A stretch of 64,000 nt of DNA from Acinetobacter cumulans (GTDB lineage Bacteria > Pseudomonadota > Gammaproteobacteria > Pseudomonadales > Moraxellaceae): positions 682,001 through 746,000 of the forward strand of contig NZ_CP035934.2 in the NCBI RefSeq assembly GCF_003024525.3, written 5' to 3'. How positions within the stretch are numbered: the stretch's first letter is position 1; each line of letters starts with the position of its first letter. The translations under genes were made by a program, and so were the position numbers. The notes under the pieces were generated by a model. The model did no database searches, had not been told where the DNA came from, and saw only the letters and a program-made list of their open reading frames with translations. This document shows positions 1 to 8,769 of this stretch, one piece after another.

Positions 1-56
1 ACATTGTATAAGACGCATTTTTTAAGGCAGATTAAACGGTTTAGAATGATCTGAAT

Positions 57-635
57 TTAAATCGTGTCGTTAATGTTCTTTTGCCAAAGCACTTCAGAAC
101 CGCCTTCTGCACGTTGTAATGTACGTGATGCGACAAATAACCAGTCAGACAGGCGGTTCAAAAGCTGCAATGACGGCGCTTGAATGTTTTGGTCACGGTT
201 ATGTACAGCCATTAAACGGCGTTCTGCACGTCGGCAAACGCTACGTGCTTGATGGGCAAAGCTGCATACTAAAGTGCCTGAAGGCAGGATAAAGTCTTTC
301 AGCATCGGAAGTGCTTCATTCATTCGGTCAATATCATTTTCCAAAAACTCAATCGAAACAGGCTGTACCAAGTTGAAGTTTGGAATGCAGACTTCACCGC
401 CCAAATCGAATAACCAATGCTGAATCAGACTAAGAGATGTGTCCCAAGCTGCTTTGTCTTCAATGCTGCTAAGTGCAATCTGTGAACGCAGTAAGCCAAT
501 ACTTGAATTGAGTTCATCGACATCGCCTAAGGCTTCAATGCGTAAATCATCCTTTGCTACACGTGATCCGTCACCTAAACCTGTCGTGCCTGAGTCGCCA
601 GTGCGGGTATAAATTTTACTTAAACGGTGGCCCAT
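57..635 (-). CDS. PduO-type ATP:cob(I)alamin adenosyltransferase
   Basis: 192 aa, the usual size of the PduO family, which transfers adenosyl from ATP to cob(I)alamin in the cytoplasm to make coenzyme B12. The N-terminal TRTGDSGTTG nucleotide-binding signature is at about residues 10-19, and the C-terminal RRAERR helix motif is at about 133-138. It starts 45 bases downstream of a BtuB-like receptor gene on the same strand, so both are probably transcribed behind the same cobalamin riboswitch: uptake followed by conversion to the cofactor. Neither the BtuR/CobA nor the EutT family matches. Confidence 0.93.
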   Translation of the reverse strand: MGHRLSKIYTRTGDSGTTGLGDGSRVAKDDLRIEALGDVDELNSSIGLLRSQIALSSIEDKAAWDTSLSLIQHWLFDLGGEVCIPNFNLVQPVSIEFLENDIDRMNEALPMLKDFILPSGTLVCSFAHQARSVCRRAERRLMAVHNRDQNIQAPSLQLLNRLSDWLFVASRTLQRAEGGSEVLWQKNINDTI

Positions 636-680
636 TTTAATTGTCCATTTTTGATAAAAAGTTGAATAAAGTGATGTGCA

Positions 681-2528
681 TTAATATTTAACAGTGACAC
701 CGATAGAGGCTAAACGCCCACCATTCATATAATACAAACCTGAACCATACGATGAGGTTTTGTATTCGACATCACCAATATTTTGTAAATTGGTAAAGAC
801 TTTGAGGTTGGGATTGATATTCCCAAAAGCGCTCATATCAATGGTGGCATATCCAGGATTGCGTGCCTGATAATCCACGGCATCTGACTTAGCATTTAAG
901 GTTGCATTCATGCCATACATGTCATTGCTCCAACCTGTAGTCAAGCTTAAGTTCTGACGTGGTCGGCGCTGTAAATCTTGTTTTTTCTCATTATCTTGTG
1001 CTTTCACATAATGATAGCTGAGTTTGCTTGACCACCCGCCATTTTGCCATTGCAGATAGGTTTCCACACCTTTATACACCGCTGTATTAAGGTTTTCTAA
1101 GGTGTAATTAGGGCCATTCACAATCAAATGATCCACTTTGGTATGGTACACGGACAGACCGGTACTTAGCCCATGATTCAGTTTTTGGTCGACACCAACT
1201 TCATAAGAAATGCTTTCTTCGGGCTTTAAGTTTGGATTACCTGACCAACTGTTATAGCGTTCGTCTAAGGTTGGTGATTTAAACGCTGTACCAATATTGG
1301 CATACACACTGGTGAGTGGCAGTGCTTGCAGACGAATCGCAGCTTGACCAATGGTATGGCTGCCATATTTTGCATCATCTTCTAGGCGAATTCCGAGCTG
1401 GGTATTAAGACCACCTTGATGATATTGATGTTGTACGTAATAACCAGTGCTACGGTTATCATCTTGATAGGCCGTGCCATAAGACACAATATCACCGCTG
1501 ATTTTACGATGTGTGATCCCGCTTAAAAGCGTTTGCTTTGGCGTCAGCTCAAGTTTTGAATAGATTTCCGCTTCTTGGGTTTTATTGTGGGTGAAGTCGG
1601 TGGTTGTGACCTGATCTAGCTCATCTTTAAATTGAGAAAGGCGGGCGTGCAGTTCTAAAGCAGGTAATAGACGCACTTCACCACGTAGGTTGATCATTTC
1701 ATTGTTAAAATCTTGCGCGACATTGCTGTAGTTCAAGCAGTTATAGTCTTTATCTTCATTGCTACAACTGACATAAAAGCTACGACCATCGTTATGACTA
1801 TAGTCCAATGAAAATGCATGATTTTCTTGTTTTGATCCGACTTTTGCACTCCAGCCTTTTTGGTCATAGCTTGCTTTGCTCAGTTCATCTAGGTCAAAAA
1901 CTTTGGTGGCATCTGATTCTAAGCGTTGCCCTCGAATCTGTGTGTAATAGCCATTTTTTGCGGCATCTGCGCCAATAATACTTTTATAGGTTTTGTGTTC
2001 ACCTACTTCCGTACTGGCAAAGACTGTATTTTCCGTTGGTGTCTTGGAAATAATTTGTACCACACCGCCAATCGCATCTGAGCCATACAACACAGAGGCA
2101 GGGCCTTTTAACACTTCAATTTGCTGAATATCGGTAGTATCTAAAAACTGTAATGGCGCCATGCCTGATGTTGCCGAGTTCAAACGCACGCCATCGCGCA
2201 GTACTAAGGTATGGTCGGATTCTGTGCCACGCACAAAAATCGAAGCAACTTGTCCTAAACCGCCGTTTTGCACCATATTGATAGATGCATCGTTACGCAG
2301 TAAATCACTCATTTGGGAAATAGGGGATTGCGCTATGGTTGCAGGTTCAATAATAGATATACGCGCAGGCACATTTTCTAATTTTTCTGCAGAACGTGTT
2401 GCTGTGACGACAATGGTATCCAATTGAGGTTGTGCAATGGAATCTGCTGCAACAGACATTGGGGAGTTAAAAAGACAAAGGGCAGATATGCCAGCTGCAA
2501 GCGCAGTCGGCTGAAAAGGAAAAGGCAT
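681..2528 (-). CDS. btuB: TonB-dependent vitamin B12 receptor, BtuB-like (copy 1)
   Basis: Outer-membrane receptor of 615 aa with the chosen start. A signal peptide covers about residues 1-28. A TonB-box-like LDTIVVTA follows, then a plug domain (LLRNDASINM, IFVRGTESDHTLVLRDG, LKGPASVLYGSDAIGGV). The beta-barrel ends in a terminal aromatic (VTVKY). An in-frame ATG 78 bases upstream exists, but it lies inside the cobalamin riboswitch. I chose the ATG at 2528 because GGAG sits 6 bases before it and a normal signal peptide follows. The adenosyltransferase gene follows 45 bases downstream. It is divergent from a second BtuB-like gene of the same architecture but clearly different sequence. The cobalamin substrate is inferred from the riboswitch and the neighbour. 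Confidence 0.9.
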   Translation of the reverse strand: MPFPFQPTALAAGISALCLFNSPMSVAADSIAQPQLDTIVVTATRSAEKLENVPARISIIEPATIAQSPISQMSDLLRNDASINMVQNGGLGQVASIFVRGTESDHTLVLRDGVRLNSATSGMAPLQFLDTTDIQQIEVLKGPASVLYGSDAIGGVVQIISKTPTENTVFASTEVGEHKTYKSIIGADAAKNGYYTQIRGQRLESDATKVFDLDELSKASYDQKGWSAKVGSKQENHAFSLDYSHNDGRSFYVSCSNEDKDYNCLNYSNVAQDFNNEMINLRGEVRLLPALELHARLSQFKDELDQVTTTDFTHNKTQEAEIYSKLELTPKQTLLSGITHRKISGDIVSYGTAYQDDNRSTGYYVQHQYHQGGLNTQLGIRLEDDAKYGSHTIGQAAIRLQALPLTSVYANIGTAFKSPTLDERYNSWSGNPNLKPEESISYEVGVDQKLNHGLSTGLSVYHTKVDHLIVNGPNYTLENLNTAVYKGVETYLQWQNGGWSSKLSYHYVKAQDNEKKQDLQRRPRQNLSLTTGWSNDMYGMNATLNAKSDAVDYQARNPGYATIDMSAFGNINPNLKVFTNLQNIGDVEYKTSSYGSGLYYMNGGRLASIGVTVKY

Positions 2529-2574
2529 ACAAAGCTCCATGCATTTACCCCACGTAAATGATTGAGTGATAGAA

Positions 2575-2670
2575 CACAGTTGGCAGGTATCGGACTGGCA
2601 AGGCATGGCTTGCGCACCGTTGCGGGGGCAGTGTTACAAAACTTCCCATGCCAACTGTTGTGAATGGCTT
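2575..2670 (-). promoter_or_regulatory. Cobalamin riboswitch (minus strand)
   Basis: Read on the minus strand, the core shows GGCATGGGAAG, then CACTGCCCCCGCAACGGTG, then GCCAGTCCGATACCTGCC. These are the conserved J and P segments of the cobalamin aptamer, including the B12-box-type CACTGCCCCCGCAACGG. It sits directly 5' of the btuB copy ending at 681. The 5' edge is approximate because the peripheral helices are short and poorly conserved. Confidence 0.88.
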
Positions 2671-2780
2671 AAGTATAGAGAACTCCGATTTATCGAACAA
2701 TCAAATCTATCGGGCATTTTAGGGTTGCTGCATATTCAGCTTGACTTGCTGTGGGGCAGAAACTAATCTGCCCATGCTTC

Positions 2781-2908
2781 AGGTGCTTCCTTAATTAAGA
2801 AGTGAAACTGGGAAGTCAGTCCAGCAGTATAGAGCTGTTGTTATCTGACACTGCCCCCGCAACGGTGAATCGTTATTCATAACGTAAGTCCGGAGACCGG
2901 CCTGATGC
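2781..2908 (+). promoter_or_regulatory. Cobalamin riboswitch (plus strand)
   Basis: The elements run in order: AGGTGC at 2781, ACTGGGAAG at about 2807, CACTGCCCCCGCAACGGTG at about 2849, and AAGTCCGGAGACCGGCCTG at 2885-2903. This is a textbook cobalamin aptamer. About 140 bases of expression platform separate it from the downstream receptor ATG at 3047. Within that platform, an ACCGCC segment near 2988 can pair with GGCGGT near 3023, close to the ribosome site, which would suit translational control (inference). Confidence 0.95.
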
Positions 2909-3046
2909 AGACCTATTCATAATGCGGCGGGCGTTATAGCGGGATTGCATGCTTTTGTCTGAAAATGGCAAGCCATCGCTTACCCAAAAACCGCCACGCG
3001 TTAACCACTTTTATTTCGCACGGGCGGTGCGATCGGGGAATACAGC

Positions 3047-4867
3047 ATGCATTCTTTCTCTAAGACTCTTATCGGGTCGCTTTTTGTTTTATCTCCACTT
3101 TCTGCTGCGATGGCAGCAGACCAAGTTCATCAGCTTCCAGTCATTACCAACACGGTTGCCAATATTGTAGAGCAAGACTCACAAAAAACTTTGGCGGCAG
3201 TCACCGTCATTAACCGTGAAGAAATTGAACGTAAGCAATTTTCGTCTTTGCAAGAATTGCTACGTACCGTACCAGGTGTGACCTATACCAACTCTGGCGG
3301 CCTAGGCCAGCCAACCAGTATTTCCATTCGTGGTGCTGGCTCTACGGCGGTATTGGTGTTGGTGGATGGTCAAAAGCTTGGCTCGGCAACATCAGGTCAA
3401 ACTTCATTTGAGCATTTGCCGATTGACCAAATTGAACGTGTCGAAGTAGTGAAAGGCCCACGTTCAAGTTTATATGGTTCAGAAGCAGTGGGCGGTGTGA
3501 TTCAAATCTTTACCCGTAAAGGTACGCAAAATGGCGTAAAACCATTTGCTTCGCTTAAGTATGGTTCACATGAAACCTATGATGCCAATGTCGGTGTGAA
3601 TATTCGTCAAGATAATTCTTGGGCGACGCTGAGTTTGGCTGGCTTAAAAACACAAGGCATGGATGTAACAACTTTGCCGACTGAAACAGATAAAGATGGT
3701 TATGAAAACTATTCTGCTTCAATTAAAGCGGGTCATCAGTTTAATGATCAATTTTCAGCAGACCTGAACGTATTGTATGTTAACGGCGAAACTCACTACG
3801 ATAATGCATCCAATGTAAATCCTTATAATAAGATTGAGCAAAATGTATATGGCGTAGGTTTTAGCTATTCGCCTATAGATCTTTGGAAAACGCAGCTGAA
3901 ATTTGGTCGTTCAGAAGATAAATATGAAACCTTCAGTGCAGATAAATCGACAGGTGTATTTGATACTACAAAAGACAGCATCAGCTGGTTAAACACACTA
4001 TCTTTCAATGCAAACAACACACTATTGGTGGGTGTGGATTACTTAAATGATCAAGTCGACAGCACCACCAATTACGATGAAAAAGAGCGTGATAATGTCG
4101 GTTACTATGCGCAGTATCTTGGCGATTTTGGTCGAGTGAACCTGCAAGCTGCCATTCGTTTAGATGATAATGAACAGTTTGGTGATCACACTACAGGCAA
4201 TGCTGCTGTTGGTTATTCATTTAATGACAACTACAGCACTTATGTTTCATACGGCACTGCTTTCCGCTCACCGACATTTAATGACTTGTATTATCCGGGT
4301 TGGTCAAATCCAAACTTAGTCCCTGAAGAGTCTGAAAATATTGAAATTGGACTCAAAGGATCGCAATGGCTCAATTGGTCTGTTTCTGCCTTCCATAATG
4401 AAATTGATAATATGATTTCAGGCGGAACCAATATTGCAAAAGCAAAAATTAAGGGTGTGGAGGCTGAGTTCGGACAGTCACTGGATAACTTCACGTGGAA
4501 CTTAAACTATACGTATCAAGAGCCTGAATATAATTCGGGGGCGACAAAAGGCAATCAAATCGCGGGTCGTGCAGGCCAATTATTGAATGTATCTGCAGAT
4601 TATACGATGGATAAATGGACGCTAGGTGGCTCTGTACACGCAGAAGACCAGCGTTATAAGGATGCCGCTAATACAACAAGCTTTGGCAGTTTTGCGACAG
4701 CAGATGTACGTTTAACCTATCAAGCGACTCCTGAATTTTCTGTACAAGCGAAGCTTGCTAATATGTTTGATAAAGAATATTACACGGTGTATGACTCTTG
4801 GAGTGATTATTACTACCGTCAAGAAGGCCGTACTGCTTGGCTAACATTACGTTATGCAATGAAATAA
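3047..4867 (+). CDS. btuB: TonB-dependent vitamin B12 receptor, BtuB-like (copy 2)
   Basis: 606 aa outer-membrane receptor. A signal peptide covers about residues 1-23 (ending SAAMAA). The plug region contains LQELLRTVPGV, SIRGAGSTAVLVLVDGQKLG and VVKGPRSSLYGSEAVGGV, followed by a 22-strand-type barrel rich in aromatic turns. The start has GGGGA 7 bases upstream. The cobalamin riboswitch ahead of it makes B12 or a corrinoid the likely ligand, imported with TonB energy. It is divergent from a second BtuB-like gene. The two share the family fold but differ widely, so they are not a recent duplication and may prefer different corrinoids (inference). Confidence 0.94.
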   Translation: MHSFSKTLIGSLFVLSPLSAAMAADQVHQLPVITNTVANIVEQDSQKTLAAVTVINREEIERKQFSSLQELLRTVPGVTYTNSGGLGQPTSISIRGAGSTAVLVLVDGQKLGSATSGQTSFEHLPIDQIERVEVVKGPRSSLYGSEAVGGVIQIFTRKGTQNGVKPFASLKYGSHETYDANVGVNIRQDNSWATLSLAGLKTQGMDVTTLPTETDKDGYENYSASIKAGHQFNDQFSADLNVLYVNGETHYDNASNVNPYNKIEQNVYGVGFSYSPIDLWKTQLKFGRSEDKYETFSADKSTGVFDTTKDSISWLNTLSFNANNTLLVGVDYLNDQVDSTTNYDEKERDNVGYYAQYLGDFGRVNLQAAIRLDDNEQFGDHTTGNAAVGYSFNDNYSTYVSYGTAFRSPTFNDLYYPGWSNPNLVPEESENIEIGLKGSQWLNWSVSAFHNEIDNMISGGTNIAKAKIKGVEAEFGQSLDNFTWNLNYTYQEPEYNSGATKGNQIAGRAGQLLNVSADYTMDKWTLGGSVHAEDQRYKDAANTTSFGSFATADVRLTYQATPEFSVQAKLANMFDKEYYTVYDSWSDYYYRQEGRTAWLTLRYAMK

Positions 4868-4881
4868 TTCATTAAAATGTC

Positions 4882-4915
4882 AAAAGGCCCTGATCATTCA
4901 GGGCTTTTTATTTTT
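4882..4915 (+). terminator. Rho-independent terminator after btuB copy 2
   Basis: A 12-bp stem AAAAGGCCCTGA / TCAGGGCTTTTT with a 3-base loop and a T-rich tail begins 14 bases after the stop codon. Confidence 0.88.
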
Positions 4916-4961
4916 GCAGTGGAATCATGCTGAAAATCCACGCAATGCATGAAAATTGCAT

Positions 4962-5002
4962 TACAATGATTCGCCTTCATATTCATAGATAGGCTATGAA
5001 TA
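4962..5002 (+). promoter_or_regulatory. trpF promoter -10 and 5'-leader hairpin
   Basis: TACAAT at 4962-4967 looks like a -10 box. AATGCA / TGCATT arms 7 bases apart lie just upstream and overlap it. At 4980-5002 is a perfect 9-bp inverted repeat, TATTCATAG / CTATGAATA, with a 5-base loop. It would form a stem-loop at the very 5' end of the mRNA, just before the GGAG region. It could be an operator, an mRNA-stabilising cap or a translational control element; the sequence does not decide. Confidence 0.5.
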
Positions 5003-5026
5003 GGGCGGAGTCAGAGCCAAAACAAC

Positions 5027-5668
5027 ATGCGAACCCGTGCCAAAATCTGCGGAATTACACGTATTCAAGATATTCAATCTGTCGTCCAAGCTGGCGCAGA
5101 TGCGATCGGATTTGTATTCTTTGCGCCAAGCCCGCGCAGTGTAACGGCAGCGCAAGCTGCTGAGCTGATTCAGCATGTGCCGCCGTATGTGCAGACAGTG
5201 GGTTTATTCGTGAATGCATCGGCTGCAGACATACAGAATATTTTAAAAATTTCACCTGTAGACATCCTGCAATTTCATGGTGATGAAAGCCCTGAACAGT
5301 GCCAAATAATTGCGCAGACCGTTGGACGCCGCTGGTACAAAGCCATTCAGGTCAAGCCTGATTTAGATGTGATTAGCAAGATTCAAGCCTTTCAAGAAGC
5401 AGGGGCAAGTGCCGTACTGTTAGATGCATGGCATCCTGAGCTGAAAGGCGGTACAGGGCATAGCTTTGACTGGGCACAGTTCCCAAATCTCGATATTCCT
5501 TTAATTTTGGCGGGCGGTTTAAAGCCTGACAATATTGAAGAAGCGATTCAAATCACTGGTGCTTACGCCGTAGATGTGAGTGGTGGTGTAGAATCGGCAA
5601 AAGGTATTAAAGACCAACAACTCATAGAACGCTTTATGCAAGGAGTCCATCGTGGATCAGCAAAATAA
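5027..5668 (+). CDS. trpF: Phosphoribosylanthranilate isomerase
   Basis: 213 aa single-domain TIM barrel that catalyses the Amadori rearrangement of phosphoribosylanthranilate in tryptophan synthesis. The catalytic Cys is in KICGIT near the N terminus and the catalytic Asp is in LLDAWHPE near residue 130. The phosphate-binding glycines are [10 protein letters not shown] and DVSGGVE. Its 3' end overlaps the trpB start by 17 bases, so the two are translationally coupled. A separate trpFB unit apart from trpA is the known Acinetobacter arrangement. Confidence 0.97.
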   Translation: MRTRAKICGITRIQDIQSVVQAGADAIGFVFFAPSPRSVTAAQAAELIQHVPPYVQTVGLFVNASAADIQNILKISPVDILQFHGDESPEQCQIIAQTVGRRWYKAIQVKPDLDVISKIQAFQEAGASAVLLDAWHPELKGGTGHSFDWAQFPNLDIPLILAGGLKPDNIEEAIQITGAYAVDVSGGVESAKGIKDQQLIERFMQGVHRGSAK

Positions 5669-6878
5669 GATTGACTATACCCAATTCCCTGACGCACTAG
5701 GGCATTTCGGTATTCATGGCGGGCGTTTTGTGTCAGAAACTCTTATGGCAGCACTTGAGGACTTAGAAAAACTCTATTTCCGCATGAAAGATGATGCACA
5801 GTTTTTGGCAGAATTCGACCGTGACTTGGCGTATTACGTCGGTCGTCCAAGTCCTTTGTATTATGCTGAGCGATGGTCGAAAGAGTTGGGTGGTGCGCAA
5901 ATTTACTTAAAACGTGAAGACCTGAACCATACAGGTTCACATAAAGTGAATAACACGATTGGTCAGGCTTTGCTGGCTAAGCTTTCAGGTAAAAAACGTA
6001 TTATTGCCGAAACAGGCGCAGGTCAGCACGGTGTAGCAACTGCAACGATTGCAGCGCGTTTAGGCCTTGAATGCGTGGTGTTCATGGGCGCAGAAGATGT
6101 TAAACGTCAAGCCATGAACGTATACCGTATGCGTTTACTTGGCGCAACGGTTGTACCTGTGGAAAGCGGTTCAAAAACATTGAAAGATGCCATGAACGAA
6201 GCGATGCGTGATTGGGTCACCAATGTTGATTCAACTTATTACGTGATTGGTACAGTTGCAGGTCCACACCCATATCCACAATTGGTTCGTGATTTCCAAT
6301 CAATCATTGGTCGTGAAGCGCGTAAACAAATTCAGGAACAAGCAGGCCGTTTACCAGATGCTTTAGTTGCATGTGTGGGCGGCGGCTCAAATGCGATGGG
6401 CTTGTTCTATCCATTCTTAAATGATGAAGACGTGAAAATGTACGGTGTCGAAGCTGCAGGCTATGGCATTGAAACAGGCAAGCACTCTGCACCACTCAAC
6501 GCAGGTCATGTCGGTGTACTTCACGGCAACCGTACTTACTTGATGTCGGATGATCAAGGTCAGATCATTGAAACACATTCAATTTCTGCCGGTTTGGACT
6601 ACCCAGGTGTAGGCCCAGAACACAGTTTCTTGAAAGATATGCACCGTGTGAACTATGTGCCAATCAATGACACTGAAGCGCTACAAGGCTTCCGCGACTT
6701 AACACATATTGAAGGTATTATCCCTGCGTTAGAAAGTTCACATGCGATGGCTTATGTCACGAAACTTGCACCGACGATGGATAAAGACCAAATCATCATT
6801 GCGACTGTATCAGGCCGTGGCGATAAAGACTTAATGACCGTTGCCCGTATTGATGGTGTGGAAATGGTTGAGATGTAA
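5652..6878 (+). CDS. trpB: Tryptophan synthase beta chain
   Basis: 408 aa PLP enzyme joining indole and serine. The PLP lysine is in [10 protein letters not shown], the glycine-rich phosphate loop is [10 protein letters not shown], and the conserved GRFVSETL is near the N terminus. It starts at GTG 5652 with AGGAG 6 bases upstream, inside the end of trpF. The alpha subunit gene trpA is 7.5 kb downstream rather than adjacent, although the two proteins must form an alpha2-beta2 complex. Confidence 0.98.
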   Translation: MDQQNKIDYTQFPDALGHFGIHGGRFVSETLMAALEDLEKLYFRMKDDAQFLAEFDRDLAYYVGRPSPLYYAERWSKELGGAQIYLKREDLNHTGSHKVNNTIGQALLAKLSGKKRIIAETGAGQHGVATATIAARLGLECVVFMGAEDVKRQAMNVYRMRLLGATVVPVESGSKTLKDAMNEAMRDWVTNVDSTYYVIGTVAGPHPYPQLVRDFQSIIGREARKQIQEQAGRLPDALVACVGGGSNAMGLFYPFLNDEDVKMYGVEAAGYGIETGKHSAPLNAGHVGVLHGNRTYLMSDDQGQIIETHSISAGLDYPGVGPEHSFLKDMHRVNYVPINDTEALQGFRDLTHIEGIIPALESSHAMAYVTKLAPTMDKDQIIIATVSGRGDKDLMTVARIDGVEMVEM

Positions 6879-6900
6879 TTTTAGATCCAATATTAAATGA

Positions 6901-6924
6901 AGCCCCTTAAGGGGCTTTATTTTT
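6901..6924 (+). terminator. Terminator after trpFB
   Basis: AGCCCC TTAA GGGGCT stem followed by TTATTTTTAT, 22 bases after the trpB stop. Confidence 0.85.
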
Positions 6925-6951
6925 ATAAAATTAAATATAAAGAGAATATAC

Positions 6952-7821
6952 ATGAAAATTAGAGAAGAATTGGGGTTTACGGAAATATTGGTAGATACTG
7001 CGATCGAGTTTATTGATTTGATTCGACCTGAAGCACAAAATTTAAAACAATATTTAGATTGTCCAAATTACAAATTGATATTCAGAGGGCAGGCTGAAAG
7101 CAACTGGGCATTGATACCTAGTTTATTTAGAAATATATCTAAAAATATTTTAACAACCTCTTATGAAGGGCTTTGTTTTAAGAATTGGCTACAGTTAAAG
7201 GATTTCGTAAAGGGTTGCGATTTAAATGCTGCAATAATTCCATTTGATTCTTATCAATTTAGAAATGAATTTATGAAAGACTTTAAAGGTGATGTCGCTT
7301 TTGACTCAAAATGTTGGCCTGATCCTAAGTTATATGAATTAATAGCTTTTGCTCAACATTATGGGTTACCAACAGAGTTTTTGGATTGGAGTTGGAACCC
7401 TTTAGTCGCGAGCTACTTTGCAGCATCTCAAGTTGTTGCTAATAAATTTTTGAATGGAAATATGTCGATATGGGTATTTGATACGGAAAAGCAAAATTTA
7501 TTAAATAAATTTAATCAGAAAAACTTTGAGATTATTGAAGTACCTAAAGGGTTTAATCAAAATATTTCTTCTCAACAAGGTTGCTTTACATTGCTTCGGC
7601 AAAACTTAGTTCGCGGAACAACTTTAACATATGAAGAAACCCCTAAAAGAATTAGAGAATTAAAATTGTTAAATGAACTTTTAGGTGAAAAGGGTATTAA
7701 TGCTTTACTAAAAATTTCTGTACCTCAGATTGTTGCACCTGAAATTCTAAATTTCTGTTTCGCCTATTCAATTAATGCTGCAACTATATTTAGAGGAGTT
7801 GAAGGGGCAGCTATTTATTAA
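6952..7821 (+). CDS. FRG-domain protein
   Basis: 289 aa. The FRG-domain hallmarks are visible: IFRGQAESNWALIPSLFR at about residues 43-62, and AFAQHYGLPTEFLDWSWNPLVASYFAA at about 130-156 (quoted in parts: AQHYGLPTEFLDW, NPLVASYFAA). The domain's biochemical role is unsettled. It occurs often in phage- and defence-associated loci. The gene is distinctly more AT-rich than trpB just before it, uses many ATA, AAA and TTA codons, and is bounded by terminators at 6901 and 7882. It therefore looks like a single-gene acquisition between trpFB and the next genes. No second effector or restriction gene is adjacent. Confidence 0.88.
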   Translation: MKIREELGFTEILVDTAIEFIDLIRPEAQNLKQYLDCPNYKLIFRGQAESNWALIPSLFRNISKNILTTSYEGLCFKNWLQLKDFVKGCDLNAAIIPFDSYQFRNEFMKDFKGDVAFDSKCWPDPKLYELIAFAQHYGLPTEFLDWSWNPLVASYFAASQVVANKFLNGNMSIWVFDTEKQNLLNKFNQKNFEIIEVPKGFNQNISSQQGCFTLLRQNLVRGTTLTYEETPKRIRELKLLNELLGEKGINALLKISVPQIVAPEILNFCFAYSINAATIFRGVEGAAIY

Positions 7822-7881
7822 CAAGAAGTGGATAGAATTCAGTCATATACAGAATTGCTATGAATAGAGTACTTTAATAAC

Positions 7882-7915
7882 AAAATCGCGCTGAAACTAT
7901 TCCGCGCGATTTTTT
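7882..7915 (+). terminator. Terminator after FRG gene
   Basis: AAATCGCGC / GCGCGATTT arms with a 12-base loop and a T run, 60 bases after the stop. Confidence 0.8.
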
Positions 7916-8026
7916 ATGGATGAATGTTTTATTTAAGCAAAGTTCTACAAAACAGATGCAGAATAAAAGTGTGAAATAAATCACAATACTATGGAAATTT
8001 TATTGCTTTAGAAAGACTTTATAACA

Positions 8027-8086
8027 ATGACGTTTACCCCATTGGTTCGTGCTGAATCCTTTCCAACCCATATTTCTTGGCAATGA
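8027..8086 (+). other. Upstream in-frame N-terminal fragment of the CPBP gene, ended by TGA
   Basis: ATG at 8027 opens a 19-codon frame (MTFTPLVRAESFPTHISWQ) that stops at TGA 8084-8086. The same frame then continues without another stop into the CPBP gene (RDTFAVLIIPL and onward). The downstream gene has no ATG start of its own. This is best read as the authentic N terminus severed by one nonsense base, or as a leader peptide with reinitiation downstream. Confidence 0.55.
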
Positions 8087-8116
8087 CGGGATACTTTTGC
8101 GGTACTCATCATTCCT

Positions 8117-8752
8117 TTGATTTTGCTGAATAGTTTTGTCTTGGATCAATTGTTTGGTGCGTCGGTTCAAGTTGCCTTAGGGGATTCGATCTTTCGAGGC
8201 ATTTTATTTATTGCCGTATGTTGGCTCTATAAAACCATGCTGTTCGAGCACTGGCAAAAGTATAAACAGGCTTTTTGGCGTTCAAGCCTGTTGGTGGTTG
8301 TTGGTGCAGTCGCTTTACAAGTGGTGATTTCTTTTACACGCAGTCTGTTGCCCGTCGGTGAGAGCATTGAAAAAGAATCGACCATTGATCCCAATACGAT
8401 TGCCTTTTTCAGCTTGCTGATCATCAGCCTTGGGCCGTTATTTACTGCATTGCTGGAAGATATTATTTTCCGCTATACCTTGCTGCAAAAGCTGTTTGTA
8501 CAGCCGTGGCTGTGGCGTGTGGTTTTAGTCTTGTTTAACTCAATTGTGGTCGGGTTAATTCATTATCATAATTTTGATGGCAATCTGATTGCGACAATAA
8601 GCTTTATGATGGCAGGCTTGTTTCTAAACTTAATCTATCTTTGGACGCGTAATATTTGGCATGTATTACTGATCCATTTTATGAATAATGCAGTATTATC
8701 CTTGGGCGGGGTGATTGTATTTAAAATGCTACAAGCTTTTGGTTCTATTTAA
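8117..8752 (+). CDS. CPBP-family intramembrane metalloprotease (CAAX/Abi type), possibly N-terminally disrupted
   Basis: 211 aa from a TTG codon, with several hydrophobic segments. The family motifs are EDIIFRY at about residues 114-120 (the EExxxR-type glutamate motif), then VVGLIHY and HFMNNAVL, which supply the metal-ligand histidines. Members cleave within the membrane or modify prenylated peptides; some confer bacteriocin self-immunity. No ATG serves as start. A reading frame from ATG 8027 joins it apart from one TGA at 8084, giving about 241 aa if restored. It may be a pseudogene or start at TTG. DUF1543 follows 5 bases later. Confidence 0.72.
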   Translation: MILLNSFVLDQLFGASVQVALGDSIFRGILFIAVCWLYKTMLFEHWQKYKQAFWRSSLLVVVGAVALQVVISFTRSLLPVGESIEKESTIDPNTIAFFSLLIISLGPLFTALLEDIIFRYTLLQKLFVQPWLWRVVLVLFNSIVVGLIHYHNFDGNLIATISFMMAGLFLNLIYLWTRNIWHVLLIHFMNNAVLSLGGVIVFKMLQAFGSI

Positions 8753-8769
8753 AATTTATGGAGAAAGCT

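Noticed and set aside
2378..3170. Small frames overlapping the cobalamin riboswitches
   Set aside because: Aptamer cores are conserved RNA; the frames lack ribosome sites and family features.
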